Positions 35,102 to 42,946 of a stretch of 64,000 bases of DNA are shown here, one piece after another; the stretch's first letter is position 1, and the number at the start of each line of letters is the position of its first letter. The DNA is taken from NCBI GenBank assembly GCA_900315095.1, contig OMXS01000001.1:124001-188000 (forward strand), read 5' to 3'. Position numbers and translations under genes: made by a program. This stretch comes from an uncultured Prevotellaceae bacterium (GTDB taxonomy: Bacteria; Bacteroidota; Bacteroidia; Bacteroidales; Bacteroidaceae). The notes under the pieces are model-generated. The model was not told the origin of the DNA, made no database searches, and saw only the letters and a list, made by a program, of their open reading frames with translations.

Positions 35102-35569
35102 ATGAAAAAAACAGAAACAAAAAAATCACTCGCACGCTCTCTCTATATGTCTGGAATGGAGATACAGGAGATCGCAGCACAGGTGGAAACGTCAAGACAG
35201 ACACTGTCCAAATGGTGCGCAGAGGGGGCGTGGAAGGAGGCACGAGCTGCCAAGAACATCTCACGACCGGAACTCGTCAACAAACTGCTCCTCGCAATCG
35301 ACAACCTCATCGCACAGGTCAACGAGTCCGGAGACCCAGAGGCTATCGGGGCTCTCGCAGACAAACTGTCCAAACTCTCGTCAACCATCGAGAAACTCGA
35401 CAAAAAGGCGAACGTCATCGACGCCATAGAGGTATTCATGGCGTTCAACCGATGGATTCAGGACCAGGCATGCTACGACCCGGAGATCACACCGGAACTC
35501 ATCAAGGCAATCAACAAGTACCAGAACAAGTTCCTCATGGAGAAGATGTCTTCACCATCATCTTTATAA
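35102..35569 (+). CDS. terminase small subunit
   Basis: A 155-residue DNA-packaging protein. The N-terminal HTH is visible as LYMSGMEIQEIAAQVETSRQTLSKWCAEGAW (residues 14-44), followed by helical oligomerisation segments (LLLAIDNLIAQVNE, ALADKLSKLSSTIEKLDKKANVIDA). It resembles the DUF1804-type small terminases of Mu-like phages. First gene of the plus-strand head operon. Confidence 0.85.
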   Translation: MKKTETKKSLARSLYMSGMEIQEIAAQVETSRQTLSKWCAEGAWKEARAAKNISRPELVNKLLLAIDNLIAQVNESGDPEAIGALADKLSKLSSTIEKLDKKANVIDAIEVFMAFNRWIQDQACYDPEITPELIKAINKYQNKFLMEKMSSPSSL

Positions 35570-35570
35570 T

Positions 35571-35598
35571 GTCCAGTATGCTGCGACACTGTCGCAGC
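35571..35598 (+). repeat. TAT-hairpin element
   Basis: GTCCAG, TAT, arm GCTGCGAC, loop ACT, arm GTCGCAGC. It lies 22 nt before the large terminase start. Confidence 0.9.
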
Positions 35599-35620
35599 CA
35601 CAATCTCAAAAGGAAACACC

Positions 35621-37216
35621 ATGCCTACAATCAGCGATTTAAAGAAAATACAGGAGGAGTGGAGAGAGCATTGCCGGCAGATACAATCACTCACCGACAC
35701 CAAAAGTCTACAGCGCGAGAACGCCACACAGAAGGAGCAGCGCATACGACGACTCCAGCGTGACTATGCAGCGTTCTGCGAGTATTACTTCCCGCATTTC
35801 CTCACACTGCGCGACAAGGTGACGGGCGAGGCCATACGAACCGTACACAATGCGCCGTTCCACAACGCGGCTGCCAGACTCGTAAAGAACACGCCAAACC
35901 TCAAGGCGGTATTCAAGTGGCCGCGAGGACACGCCAAGTCCACCCACTTCGATATCTTCATGCCGCTCTGGCTCATGTTCCAGCCCAAACGCCTGATTAA
36001 CTTCATGGTCATAGTAGGCAAGTCCGAGGACTCTGCCGACCGTCTCCTGGGCGACATCCAGGCGGAACTCCAGTATAACAAACGCATCATTGCCGACTTC
36101 GGGGTTAAACGCCCGACGGGTCAGTGGACCGAAGGTGAGTTCTCATGTTTCATCTCCCCTCCATACGGGGGAGGGGCTGGGGGTGGGGCTGTCTCCTTCC
36201 TGGCGTGTGGACGTGGGCAGTCACCGCGTGGTCTCCGTAAGCGGGAGGCGCGTCCTGACTATATCGTCATCGACGACCTCGACGACGACGAGCTATGCCG
36301 CAACGAGCGACGTGTCCGTGAACTTACCGACTGGGTGAAGGAGGCACTTTTCGGTGCGCTGGATGTAGGACGTGGCCGCTTCCTCATGGTCGGCAACCTC
36401 ATCTCCAAGACTTCTGTCCTGGCGAATATCTGTGCCACACCAGGAGTGCACGTCTCGACGGTTTATGCCGTCGACAGCGAGGGAAACCCTGTCTGGAAAG
36501 AAAAATGGACCAAGGAGGAGGCACGCGAGTACATGGAGTTCGTGGGCTATCGCGCCTGGAACAAGGAGATGATGCACAACCCCATCGTCGAGGGCACAGT
36601 CTTCCGTCAGGAGTGGATTCGCTGGGCGAAGCGTCCGGCGTGGAAGGAATTTACCGAATTCGTCCTCTACATCGACCCGTCCTGGAAAAGCAAGAAGACC
36701 AACGACACCAAGGCGGCCAAACTATGGGCAAAGCGCAAGACGGAGCTCTGGCACCTCCGCGCTTTCGTGCGCAAGGCATCGGTAGCGGAACTGGTGCGTT
36801 GGTGTTACGACCTCTACGAGTGGAGCCAGGAAGTAGGTATTGCAATACGCTTTGCGATGGAGGCCTCATTCATGCAGGATATGATACTCGACGACTTTAC
36901 TGAGGAGGGCAATCTGCGTGGCTACCAACTCCCCATCACAGGCGACACACGAAAGAAACCGGACAAGTTCCAGCGCATAGAGGCAATCAGCCCGCTATGG
37001 GAGCGCGGCTTCGTGTTCTACGACAAATCGCAAAAGGAAGACCCCGACATGCAAGCGGGACTCGACCAGCTGCTGGCGTTCGAGAAGGGTATGTCAGGAA
37101 ACGACGACGCACCCGACGCCGACGAGGGGGCCATCTATATCCTCCAGAAATCAACCCGGCAACAAACCTATCAACCCAGGTTCGGCAAACGACCAACCTC
37201 AAAAAACATCTGGTAG
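35621..37216 (+). CDS. terminase large subunit
   Basis: A 531-residue DNA-packaging motor. ATPase Walker A is FKWPRGHAKSTH (near residue 93) and Walker B is DYIVIDDLDDDE (near residue 213). The C-terminal nuclease domain includes FVLYIDPSWKSKKTNDTKA and later FAMEASFMQD, acidic metal-site candidates. Between the two ATPase motifs a GC-rich repeat is inserted in frame (ISPPYGGGAGGGAVSFL), which may lengthen a loop. Fits the transposable-phage terminase family (gp28-like). Confidence 0.92.
   Translation: MPTISDLKKIQEEWREHCRQIQSLTDTKSLQRENATQKEQRIRRLQRDYAAFCEYYFPHFLTLRDKVTGEAIRTVHNAPFHNAAARLVKNTPNLKAVFKWPRGHAKSTHFDIFMPLWLMFQPKRLINFMVIVGKSEDSADRLLGDIQAELQYNKRIIADFGVKRPTGQWTEGEFSCFISPPYGGGAGGGAVSFLACGRGQSPRGLRKREARPDYIVIDDLDDDELCRNERRVRELTDWVKEALFGALDVGRGRFLMVGNLISKTSVLANICATPGVHVSTVYAVDSEGNPVWKEKWTKEEAREYMEFVGYRAWNKEMMHNPIVEGTVFRQEWIRWAKRPAWKEFTEFVLYIDPSWKSKKTNDTKAAKLWAKRKTELWHLRAFVRKASVAELVRWCYDLYEWSQEVGIAIRFAMEASFMQDMILDDFTEEGNLRGYQLPITGDTRKKPDKFQRIEAISPLWERGFVFYDKSQKEDPDMQAGLDQLLAFEKGMSGNDDAPDADEGAIYILQKSTRQQTYQPRFGKRPTSKNIW
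36151..36190 (+). repeat. GC-rich CTCCCCTC...GAGGGG element
   Basis: CTCCCCTCC / GGGGGAGGGG inverted repeat followed by CTGGGGGTGGGG, in frame inside the large terminase gene (encodes PPYGGGAGGGA). Confidence 0.8.
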
Positions 37217-37243
37217 TTCACTATGCTGCGACGCCGTCGCAGC
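37216..37243 (+). repeat. TAT-hairpin element
   Basis: GTTCAC, TAT, arm GCTGCGAC, loop GCC, arm GTCGCAGC. Starts at the last base of the terminase gene and ends 15 nt before the next ATG. Confidence 0.9.
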
Positions 37244-37258
37244 CAAAAATAGAAAACA

Positions 37259-37489
37259 ATGCTACAACTCATTAAAGACATCATCTTCGGATTCCGCTTC
37301 AAAAGGGCCGTCAAGAAAGCAGACCGCTTGCACCATCTAACGCACCGAAAATACATGGTGCTAGTCATTAACCATAAACTCGAGGTCCTCTCAAAGCAGG
37401 AGCTCAGAAAGTTCGTCGCTAACGGCATATTCCGCAAGGGAACAACCGTTCAGAACATCGAACAGAAGGCTCTCTACATCACCCTGTAA
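37259..37489 (+). CDS. small basic phage protein
   Basis: A 76-residue, strongly basic protein (FRFKRAVKKADRLHHLTHRKYMVLVINHKLEVLSKQEL...). No family recognised. It sits between terminase and gp36, flanked by a hairpin element and an AT-rich repeat. Positive charge suggests nucleic-acid contact; this is only an inference. Confidence 0.6.
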   Translation: MLQLIKDIIFGFRFKRAVKKADRLHHLTHRKYMVLVINHKLEVLSKQELRKFVANGIFRKGTTVQNIEQKALYITL

Positions 37490-37526
37490 ATTGTAAATTG
37501 AAAATTGTCAAATTGTAAATTATCCA
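37488..37526. repeat. AT-rich AATTGTAAATTG intergenic repeat
   Basis: Tandem AAATTG/AAATTGTAAATT units between two head genes, of the same kind as the runs near 32.7 and 33.8 kb. Confidence 0.7.
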
Positions 37527-37527
37527 T

Positions 37528-37941
37528 ATGTTTATCACAGACCAAGACTATAAGGTAGTCATAGGAGAACAGGCACTCAAGGTTATCTCGCAGGTAAGCG
37601 AGAATAACAGAATAAATGCCGAGCAAGAGGCAATAGAGGAGATAAGCTCTTACCTCAGACCAAAATACGACACCAATGCCGTATTCACAAACATAGACAG
37701 AAACAGTCTCATCGTCATGTACGCATGCGACATCGCTCTGTACCACATGGCAGCATCCGCACCGCAGAAAATGGGAATGGAGATACGAAAGGAACGGTAC
37801 GAACGGGCCATCAAGTGGCTCGAGGGAGTACAGGCAGGGAAAATAGTGCCCGACCTGCCACTCGCAACAGACCAAGAAGGAGAACTCATAGGGGGGACTA
37901 TAGTGTGCGGCTCGCAGAAACCGCTAAGACATAACTGGTAG
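37528..37941 (+). CDS. Mu gp36-like protein (DUF1320)
   Basis: A 137-residue protein with the DUF1320 pattern: ITDQDYKVVIGEQAL at the start, AEQEAIEEISSYLRPKYD near residue 30, ...MYACDIALYHMA near 70 and ERYERAIKWLEGVQAGKIVPDLP near 110. In Mu-like phages this family lies next to capsid genes and is a probable head-completion or connector protein. Followed within 45 nt by the portal gene, with one hairpin element between. Confidence 0.85.
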   Translation: MFITDQDYKVVIGEQALKVISQVSENNRINAEQEAIEEISSYLRPKYDTNAVFTNIDRNSLIVMYACDIALYHMAASAPQKMGMEIRKERYERAIKWLEGVQAGKIVPDLPLATDQEGELIGGTIVCGSQKPLRHNW

Positions 37942-37968
37942 TTCACTATGCCGCGACGCCGTCGCAGC
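37941..37968 (+). repeat. TAT-hairpin element
   Basis: GTTCAC, TAT, arm GCCGCGAC, loop GCC, arm GTCGCAGC (one mispair). It lies 17 nt before the portal start. Confidence 0.85.
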
Positions 37969-37985
37969 CATAAATATATATAAAT

Positions 37986-39281
37986 ATGAAAAGAAAAAAT
38001 AACAAAACACTCGTACATACACCGTACGGAACAATACGCCTCGCACGAAAGGATGAGCAGCGATTCAAAAAGACGGTCATGCAGCTGCAGCGAATCACAG
38101 ACTCGCTAACACGGAAGGATATAGGCGACTGGAGAAACGCATGGCAGCTGGCAATAAACATCGACAACCCAAACCGCCAACGCCTATACGACATATACCG
38201 AGACGTAGAAATCGACCTACACCTCTCAGGATGCATACAGCAGCGAGAGGGATTCGTCATGGCAAGGTCTTTCAAACTCGTCAACGAACACGGAGACGAG
38301 GACATAGAAGCCGCTAAATACTTCGACAACGTTTGGTTCAAACAGCTCTTGAAACTCGCACTCGACGCCAACTACTGGGGACACTCGCTCATAGAACTGG
38401 GAAATGTCATAGGACAGGAGGGGGCTCTCGCCTACGACGGCGTACGCCTCATTCCGCGCAAGCATGTCATACCGGAATACCACCGCGTCATCACCGACCT
38501 CTCGCAGGACTGGCACTCGGGCATCGACTACCACGAGACACCATTCAACGACTGGCTCATCGAGGTGGGACAGCCAGACAGCCTCGGACTCTACCTCAAA
38601 GCGGCAACGCAGACGATACCCAAAAAGAACGCACTGGCGTTCTGGGACACTTTCGCCGAGATATTCGGAATGCCTATGCGTATCGCACGAACCACCACAC
38701 GGGACGAGAAGGAGAGAAGAATACTCGAAGAGATGCTCGAAAAGTCGGGAACTGCTGGATATATGCTCGCTGACCAGGGAACGGAACTCGAGTTCGTCGA
38801 GTCTTCCAAGGGCGACGCCTTCAACGTCTATGACAGACGCATCGACAGAGCTAACTCCGAACTATCCAAACTCATCATCGGACAGACAATGACCATAGAG
38901 GACGGCTCCAGCCTCTCACAGTCTGAAACACACCTCGAGGTCTTCCAGAACCTCGTCGAGGCGGACTGCGACAACCTGCGAGACATCGTCAATAACCAAC
39001 TCCTGCCACGAATGATACGACACGGATTCCCACTCAAAGGCATCCGCTTCGAATGGGACTACAGCGTCGACTACACGCCAGAGCAGCAGGCGGCATACGA
39101 GCAACTCGTACTCGACAACTACGAGGTCGACCCAGCATACTTCCAGGAGAAATACAATATGCCCGTAGGCGAAAGAAGACAACAGGGATTACTAGGAAAT
39201 CCGGATAGTCCGACTAACCACCAGCAAAACTCCCTCCCTATGGGGGAGGGACGGGGAGGGGCTTCACCTTTTTTCGACTGA
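37986..39281 (+). CDS. portal protein, DUF935 (Mu gp29-like)
   Basis: A 431-residue portal that forms the DNA entry ring. Conserved blocks are HLSGCIQQREGFVMA near residue 80, LDANYWGHSLIELG near 125, LIPRKHVIPEYH near 157 and AFWDTFAEIFGMPMRIARTT near 220, then ...IGQTMTIEDGSSLSQSETHLEVF. The C-terminus is replaced by a GC-rich repeat (NSLPMGEGRGGASPFFD). Two codons before its stop lies T TTT TTC with a hairpin downstream, so part of the product is probably extended into the MuF frame. Confidence 0.92.
   Translation: MKRKNNKTLVHTPYGTIRLARKDEQRFKKTVMQLQRITDSLTRKDIGDWRNAWQLAINIDNPNRQRLYDIYRDVEIDLHLSGCIQQREGFVMARSFKLVNEHGDEDIEAAKYFDNVWFKQLLKLALDANYWGHSLIELGNVIGQEGALAYDGVRLIPRKHVIPEYHRVITDLSQDWHSGIDYHETPFNDWLIEVGQPDSLGLYLKAATQTIPKKNALAFWDTFAEIFGMPMRIARTTTRDEKERRILEEMLEKSGTAGYMLADQGTELEFVESSKGDAFNVYDRRIDRANSELSKLIIGQTMTIEDGSSLSQSETHLEVFQNLVEADCDNLRDIVNNQLLPRMIRHGFPLKGIRFEWDYSVDYTPEQQAAYEQLVLDNYEVDPAYFQEKYNMPVGERRQQGLLGNPDSPTNHQQNSLPMGEGRGGASPFFD
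39227..39266 (+). repeat. GC-rich CTCCCTCC...GGGAGGG element
   Basis: CTCCCTCCC / GGGGGAGGGA inverted repeat with GGGGAGGGGC after it, forming the last codons of the portal gene. Confidence 0.8.
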
Positions 39282-39303
39282 GCCCCTCCCACTATGAGGG
39301 GCT
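39269..39303 (+). promoter_or_regulatory. -1 programmed ribosomal frameshift signal (portal to MuF)
   Basis: Slippery heptamer T TTT TTC (39269-39275) in the correct portal phase, a 5-nt spacer, then a perfect 8-bp hairpin AGCCCCTC (39281-39288) / GAGGGGCT (39296-39303). The portal stop TGA (39279-39281) lies in the spacer. A -1 slip reads straight into the open MuF frame. Confidence 0.75.
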
Positions 39304-40612
39304 GCACAAACGCTATGCCCAATGGCTCGGCGGTTCTGTATGTTGCGATGCCATCGCAACCTTCGCCCGGGAAGAAGAAATCCGCCAACAGCTCACCAGC
39401 CTCTTCAATGGCATGATGAAAGCCCTCTTCAAAGAAAAGGGCGCAAACCTCCGCATCGATATCCTCACCGAACAGCCGGCACAGGACTTCATCAATGCGC
39501 ATGCTGCAGCACTCGACTCCAGCTTCCAGCAGGTCTCCATGTCTGAGGCCATGCGACAGCGACTCCAGCGTTCCGACTACATCTTCTCTGGCATCAAGAC
39601 CTTCCACGAACTCAATGAGGCATTCCCGTCATTGCTCGATTCTAACGGCAATAGAAAGCCGTTCGAACAGTTCCTCAACGACGTTCAAAAAATCGACCAG
39701 ACATACAACCAGAACTACCTGCGCGCGGAATACAACTTCGTCCACGCATCGGCAACAATGGCGGCTAAGTGGGAGGAGTTCCAGGAAGACGGCGACCGAT
39801 ACAACCTACAGTACCGAACGGCAAACGACGACCGCGTGCGTCCCGAACATGCTGCACTCGACCGCGTCACACTCCCCATGTCTGACCCCTTCTGGGCGGA
39901 ATACTACCCACCAAACGGATGGAACTGCCGCTGCACCGTCGTACAGGTCCGCAAGTCCAAATACCCTGAGACACCACACGACGAAGCAATGGCACTCGGA
40001 GAGGAGGCTACAGGAAAGGACACAAAGGGCATCTTCCACTTCAATCCAGGAATACAGCAAAAGGCCGTTCCAGACTACAACCCATACACCATACGTCGAT
40101 GCCGTGACTGCGACATTGCCAAAGGGAAAGCAACATTAGCTTTCGTACCCGAAAACGAACTATGTGCAGCGTGCCGGCTAATCCATCAAATGGAAAAGGA
40201 CAAAGAACCATCGCCAAGCACACGTTCACGAGTAAAGAGAGCTCAAAAGGATTTGACAAATTGGTATAAACAAGAACTGCCACACGTCATGGATGGAAAG
40301 TTCCCTGCGAGGCGTTTTGAAAGAGACACGAAAGATGGGATAAGGGTAATTATCAATAGAAATTTTTATGATGAGACTATAAACAAGCATCAAGAGGATA
40401 TTCTTTATTCTTTGAAATTAGCCTATGCAAAAAAAGCCCACGAGTTAATCTCTGATGCGGAACTGACAAATCCAAACGAACCGAGTTCAGACCATCCAGG
40501 GCAAATATTCAGGGTTTATGAATATATAGACGACTGCTATCGGGTGGAAATGAAGGTCAGATGCAACAGGGACGGCAACTTCATGCACATTATAAGAGTA
40601 TATAAAAAATAA
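39275..40612 (+). CDS. MuF head-morphogenesis domain with C-terminal nuclease-like domain, read by -1 frameshift
   Basis: A frame with no ATG before 39413 but coding-like sequence from the portal stop on (SHYEGLHKRYAQWLGG, FAREEEIRQQLTSLF). It is best explained as a 445-residue extension of the portal, about 875 residues in all. From 39413 (MMKALFKEKG) it carries the SPP1 gp7/Mu gp30 fold with DDRVRPEHAALDRV and YYPPNGWNCRCTVVQV. A hairpin element lies in frame at 39333-39360. The last 120 residues (ARRFERDTKDGIRVIINRNFYDE...NRDGNFMHIIRVYKK) are AT-richer and resemble barnase/RelE-like toxin domains attached to MuF proteins. Confidence 0.8.
   Translation, partial: RLSPSHYEGLHKRYAQWLGGSVCCDAIATFAREEEIRQQLTSLFNGMMKALFKEKGANLRIDILTEQPAQDFINAHAAALDSSFQQVSMSEAMRQRLQRSDYIFSGIKTFHELNEAFPSLLDSNGNRKPFEQFLNDVQKIDQTYNQNYLRAEYNFVHASATMAAKWEEFQEDGDRYNLQYRTANDDRVRPEHAALDRVTLPMSDPFWAEYYPPNGWNCRCTVVQVRKSKYPETPHDEAMALGEEATGKDTKGIFHFNPGIQQKAVPDYNPYTIRRCRDCDIAKGKATLAFVPENELCAACRLIHQMEKDKEPSPSTRSRVKRAQKDLTNWYKQELPHVMDGKFPARRFERDTKDGIRVIINRNFYDETINKHQEDILYSLKLAYAKKAHELISDAELTNPNEPSSDHPGQIFRVYEYIDDCYRVEMKVRCNRDGNFMHIIRVYKK
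39333..39360 (+). repeat. TAT-hairpin element
   Basis: GTTCTG, TAT, arm GTTGCGAT, loop GCC, arm ATCGCAAC. In frame within the MuF region (encodes SVCCDAIAT). Confidence 0.9.
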
Positions 40613-40695
40613 AAGCGTTATTTCCGTCACCTCCCCAGTGTGTCTCATGCTGAGCATGGACGTGGGATAACTTGAAAAACGCCTTTATTTGTTTG

Positions 40696-40725
40696 CAAAG
40701 ATACAAAAAAATCCGTTACTTCCAA
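40696..40725 (-). promoter_or_regulatory. possible antisense promoter
   Basis: TTG (40725-40723), 19 nt, TATCTTTG (40703-40696) on the minus strand, overlapping the terminator and pointing into the 3' end of the MuF gene. No open frame follows; an antisense RNA is possible. Confidence 0.4.
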
Positions 40726-40745
40726 CAAAAGTAGCGGATTTTTTT
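40704..40745. terminator. bidirectional terminator between convergent phage operons
   Basis: Stem AATCCGTTACTT (40710-40721) / AAGTAGCGGATT (40729-40740), with an A run before and a T run after, so it can stop transcripts from both sides. Confidence 0.85.
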
Positions 40746-40769
40746 CATTCTAAGGCTGTTTTTCTTGCT

Positions 40770-41267
40770 TTATAGGCTTTTTATCGCCACGCACTGGTAG
40801 GTTTCTATGTTCTCAATAATCTCCTCGTGGTTGTGGTTGGTGCTGCTTCCCACAAGGTCAAACTCCAGAAACGTCTTGCCTCTCCTGCAAGCCAACTGCT
40901 GGTGTATTGCCTCCAGTAAGTCGAACACCTTCAGGCTCTGTTCACGGAACTCACTGTCTGCAGAACTGCTGCCCTGCCAGTCCGTCACCACATGAAGGTG
41001 CACTATGGGCTCGGCACGGTACTCCGCTCCTGGCTGTATGGCGTTCCACTGGATGGGCTGGAACTCCACGAACACCGCCGGACGCTCCCAGTTCTCTTCC
41101 TGCTCTATGAACTCCACGTTGTGGTTCCACAGGTCGATGTGCTTGATGGCACGTTCCCAGCCTTCAGGAACGTCGTCTTCAGTTTCTGCTACACCGTAGT
41201 CACCTTCTGGTGTCGCATATAGTTTGGAGAGTTGCTCTATGAGCATCTGATATACTTCTTTTCTCAT
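40770..41267 (-). CDS. putative tail terminator / neck protein
   Basis: A 165-residue protein, last gene of the early-to-neck minus-strand unit. Pattern: MRKEVYQMLIEQLSKL, then AVFVEFQPIQWNAI, IVHLHVVTDWQ and VFDLLEAIHQQL, resembling small gp37/tail-terminator folds that cap the tail tube. Assigned from fold-like pattern and position next to the virion morphogenesis gene. Overlaps the upstream gene by 4 nt. Confidence 0.6.
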   Translation of the reverse strand: MRKEVYQMLIEQLSKLYATPEGDYGVAETEDDVPEGWERAIKHIDLWNHNVEFIEQEENWERPAVFVEFQPIQWNAIQPGAEYRAEPIVHLHVVTDWQGSSSADSEFREQSLKVFDLLEAIHQQLACRRGKTFLEFDLVGSSTNHNHEEIIENIETYQCVAIKSL

Positions 41268-41827
41268 TTCTCGTGTATTTCAAAATTGATGGATTCTTCA
41301 ATATATCCGCTCAGGTTCTCCTCGATGATGGTCCGCACCGCTTGCTCCACCTCCGGGCTGGTACCGAGGAAACGACGGCGCGGGATCTTGATGGTGGTAC
41401 CGGCTTTCTTCAGTGCCATAAACTTCCAGAACTCGGCTTCGTCGCTCAGTTGCACCGTCCGTTTGTCATTTCGCCGGCTGCCGTCTTTCTTGCGTCCAAA
41501 GGAGCCGGTCGCCTCGTAGTATTTGTGCCAGAAGTATTTCTTCATCCGTGTGGTCACTACTATCTCGCCACCCTCATTGTGAATGGCTGCGTAGGGCAGG
41601 TCAGTGTAGAATGTGATGCTGTTCTCGGTCGTCCGGCTCTGGATGCTGCGGCGCAACTGACCCGTATCGACGAGGATATGACCGTCTGGACGCATCGGGC
41701 TACGCCTGCGCTGCCATGCCTCGCTAAAGAATGCCTCACGCTCAAAGTTCTGGTCGAACTCGTCGGACATCTCCACTTGTATGTCCTTAAGGATTCTTCT
41801 TAAAATAGCCAGGGTCTCTGATTTCAT
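41264..41827 (-). CDS. phage virion morphogenesis protein (tail completion, gpG/gpS-like)
   Basis: A 187-residue protein of the Mu gpG/P2 gpS family, needed to complete or join tails. Recognisable text: WQRRRSPMRPDGHILVDTGQLRRSIQSR (residues about 40-66), FYTDLPYAAIHNEGG, and the Pro/Arg motif IPRRRFLGTSPEVE. Its first 41 nt overlap the upstream gene in another frame. Confidence 0.85.
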   Translation of the reverse strand: MKSETLAILRRILKDIQVEMSDEFDQNFEREAFFSEAWQRRRSPMRPDGHILVDTGQLRRSIQSRTTENSITFYTDLPYAAIHNEGGEIVVTTRMKKYFWHKYYEATGSFGRKKDGSRRNDKRTVQLSDEAEFWKFMALKKAGTTIKIPRRRFLGTSPEVEQAVRTIIEENLSGYIEESINFEIHEK

Positions 41828-42077
41828 CTTCGGGGAATAATAGCTCAGGGAACAAAAAGCCCTCTGCCGAAAGCGACGAACGCTCCTCGAACAGAGGATT
41901 GGACGATGCCTTCAGCAGATTGTAGAAGGTACGCTCGCAGATGCCGTATCGAGGATATACATAACGCTTCCAGATCTCACGGTTAGGCAGACCTGTCTTA
42001 ACGTAGGTGTCGTATATCTGGTTTATGTCGGCTACGCGCTTCGCATAACTCTTGCCTTTACACTTCTTCGATCCCAT
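41787..42077 (-). CDS. small HTH-like phage protein
   Basis: A 96-residue protein. KSYAKRVADINQIYDTYVKTGLPNREIWKRYVYPRYGICERTFYNLLKA has an HTH-like helical layout (resolvase/terminase-small type). The C-terminal tail (FLFPELLFPEDEIRDPGYF) is acidic. It overlaps the tail completion gene by 41 nt. A regulatory or packaging accessory role is possible but not shown. Confidence 0.6.
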   Translation of the reverse strand: MGSKKCKGKSYAKRVADINQIYDTYVKTGLPNREIWKRYVYPRYGICERTFYNLLKASSNPLFEERSSLSAEGFLFPELLFPEDEIRDPGYFKKNP

Positions 42078-42100
42078 GATGCTTTATTAGACTTATCGGG

Positions 42101-42128
42101 GTTCTGTATGTTGCGATGCCATCGCAAC
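42101..42128 (+). repeat. TAT-hairpin element
   Basis: GTTCTG, TAT, arm GTTGCGAT, loop GCC, arm ATCGCAAC. In the gap 24 nt upstream of the 42077 start (minus strand). Confidence 0.9.
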
Positions 42129-42130
42129 AA

Positions 42131-42316
42131 TCACTTCTCTCCTTTATACGGACGAATGTCAAGTGTCATACGGCAACTGACATACACCCGGCCGCTGCCC
42201 TCACAGTGAGGACAACAGACTTGTTCCTTAAATAACTTGCCGACTGTCAGCTTGCCTGTGCCGCGACACTCACGGCACAAGGCAATCTTCTCAGGCTTAC
42301 TCACTTTCTTTTCCAT
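42131..42316 (-). CDS. small DnaJ-type zinc-finger protein
   Basis: A 61-residue protein with two CxxCxGxG motifs (CRECRGTG and CPHCEGSG), the zinc-binding pattern of DnaJ cysteine-rich domains, separated by KLTVGKLFKEQVC. It is part of the early operon. Such mini zinc fingers may act in translation or DNA binding (Mu Com is another small zinc protein); the role is unknown. Confidence 0.7.
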   Translation of the reverse strand: MEKKVSKPEKIALCRECRGTGKLTVGKLFKEQVCCPHCEGSGRVYVSCRMTLDIRPYKGEK

Positions 42317-42371
42317 AATCTATAACCTTTCGCTCGGCTCCGCCGCTTGGCCTCGCCAAGAATGTTCAAAG

Positions 42372-42935
42372 TCAATCCGCCTCCTCCTTCTTGGGCTCAA
42401 CATAGAAGGTCTCCTCTTGCACCACCTGGATGCCGCACACAGCCATCGCCTCCGGCATCTTCACCGTACGAGGGTCGCCGGTCGGAGTGTCGTAAACCTC
42501 AACCTCCTCCAGCTCACGGTCGGCAAGTATCTTGTCCTTAGCAATATCCTCCGACTGGCGGATATAGGTCATGGGCAGGAACTTCTTCACCAGCGTCAGC
42601 GCACTCGCCCAGGTGAAGCCCTTCAGGGTCTTCAGCTTCGGCGTGCCGGTCCTGAAGCCGATGGTGCCATGTGCCATGTCGAGGCTCTTCTTCTTCACGA
42701 ACAGCTCGGCCTGGTTCTCGGTGGCGAAACTCTGAAGCACGTCGAAGGCATTGTCCCTCTCTGCGCCCAGAACTGTCAGTTTGTCGGCGTACTTCTCACG
42801 GATCTTGGCGCACTGCAGTTCTATCTCTGCATTGATCTTCTGAATCTGTGCGTCACTCTTCGCATAGGTTGCGAAGGCTTCATCGGCGGCCTCTCGGCTC
42901 ACACCGCTGATAATGGTCTTTTTCTGTCTTCCCAT
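42372..42935 (-). CDS. gam: host-nuclease inhibitor Gam (Mu Gam-like)
   Basis: A 187-residue DNA-end-binding protein related to Ku that shields linear phage DNA from exonucleases. Family features are the N-terminal coiled coil (DAQIQKINAEIELQCAKIREKYADKL) and the DMAHGTIGFRTGTPKLKTLKGFTW block (residues 94-117), then ILADRELEEVEV. Length is close to Mu Gam (174). Member of the early operon. Confidence 0.9.
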   Translation of the reverse strand: MGRQKKTIISGVSREAADEAFATYAKSDAQIQKINAEIELQCAKIREKYADKLTVLGAERDNAFDVLQSFATENQAELFVKKKSLDMAHGTIGFRTGTPKLKTLKGFTWASALTLVKKFLPMTYIRQSEDIAKDKILADRELEEVEVYDTPTGDPRTVKMPEAMAVCGIQVVQEETFYVEPKKEEAD

Positions 42936-42946
42936 TGTCTTGTTGT

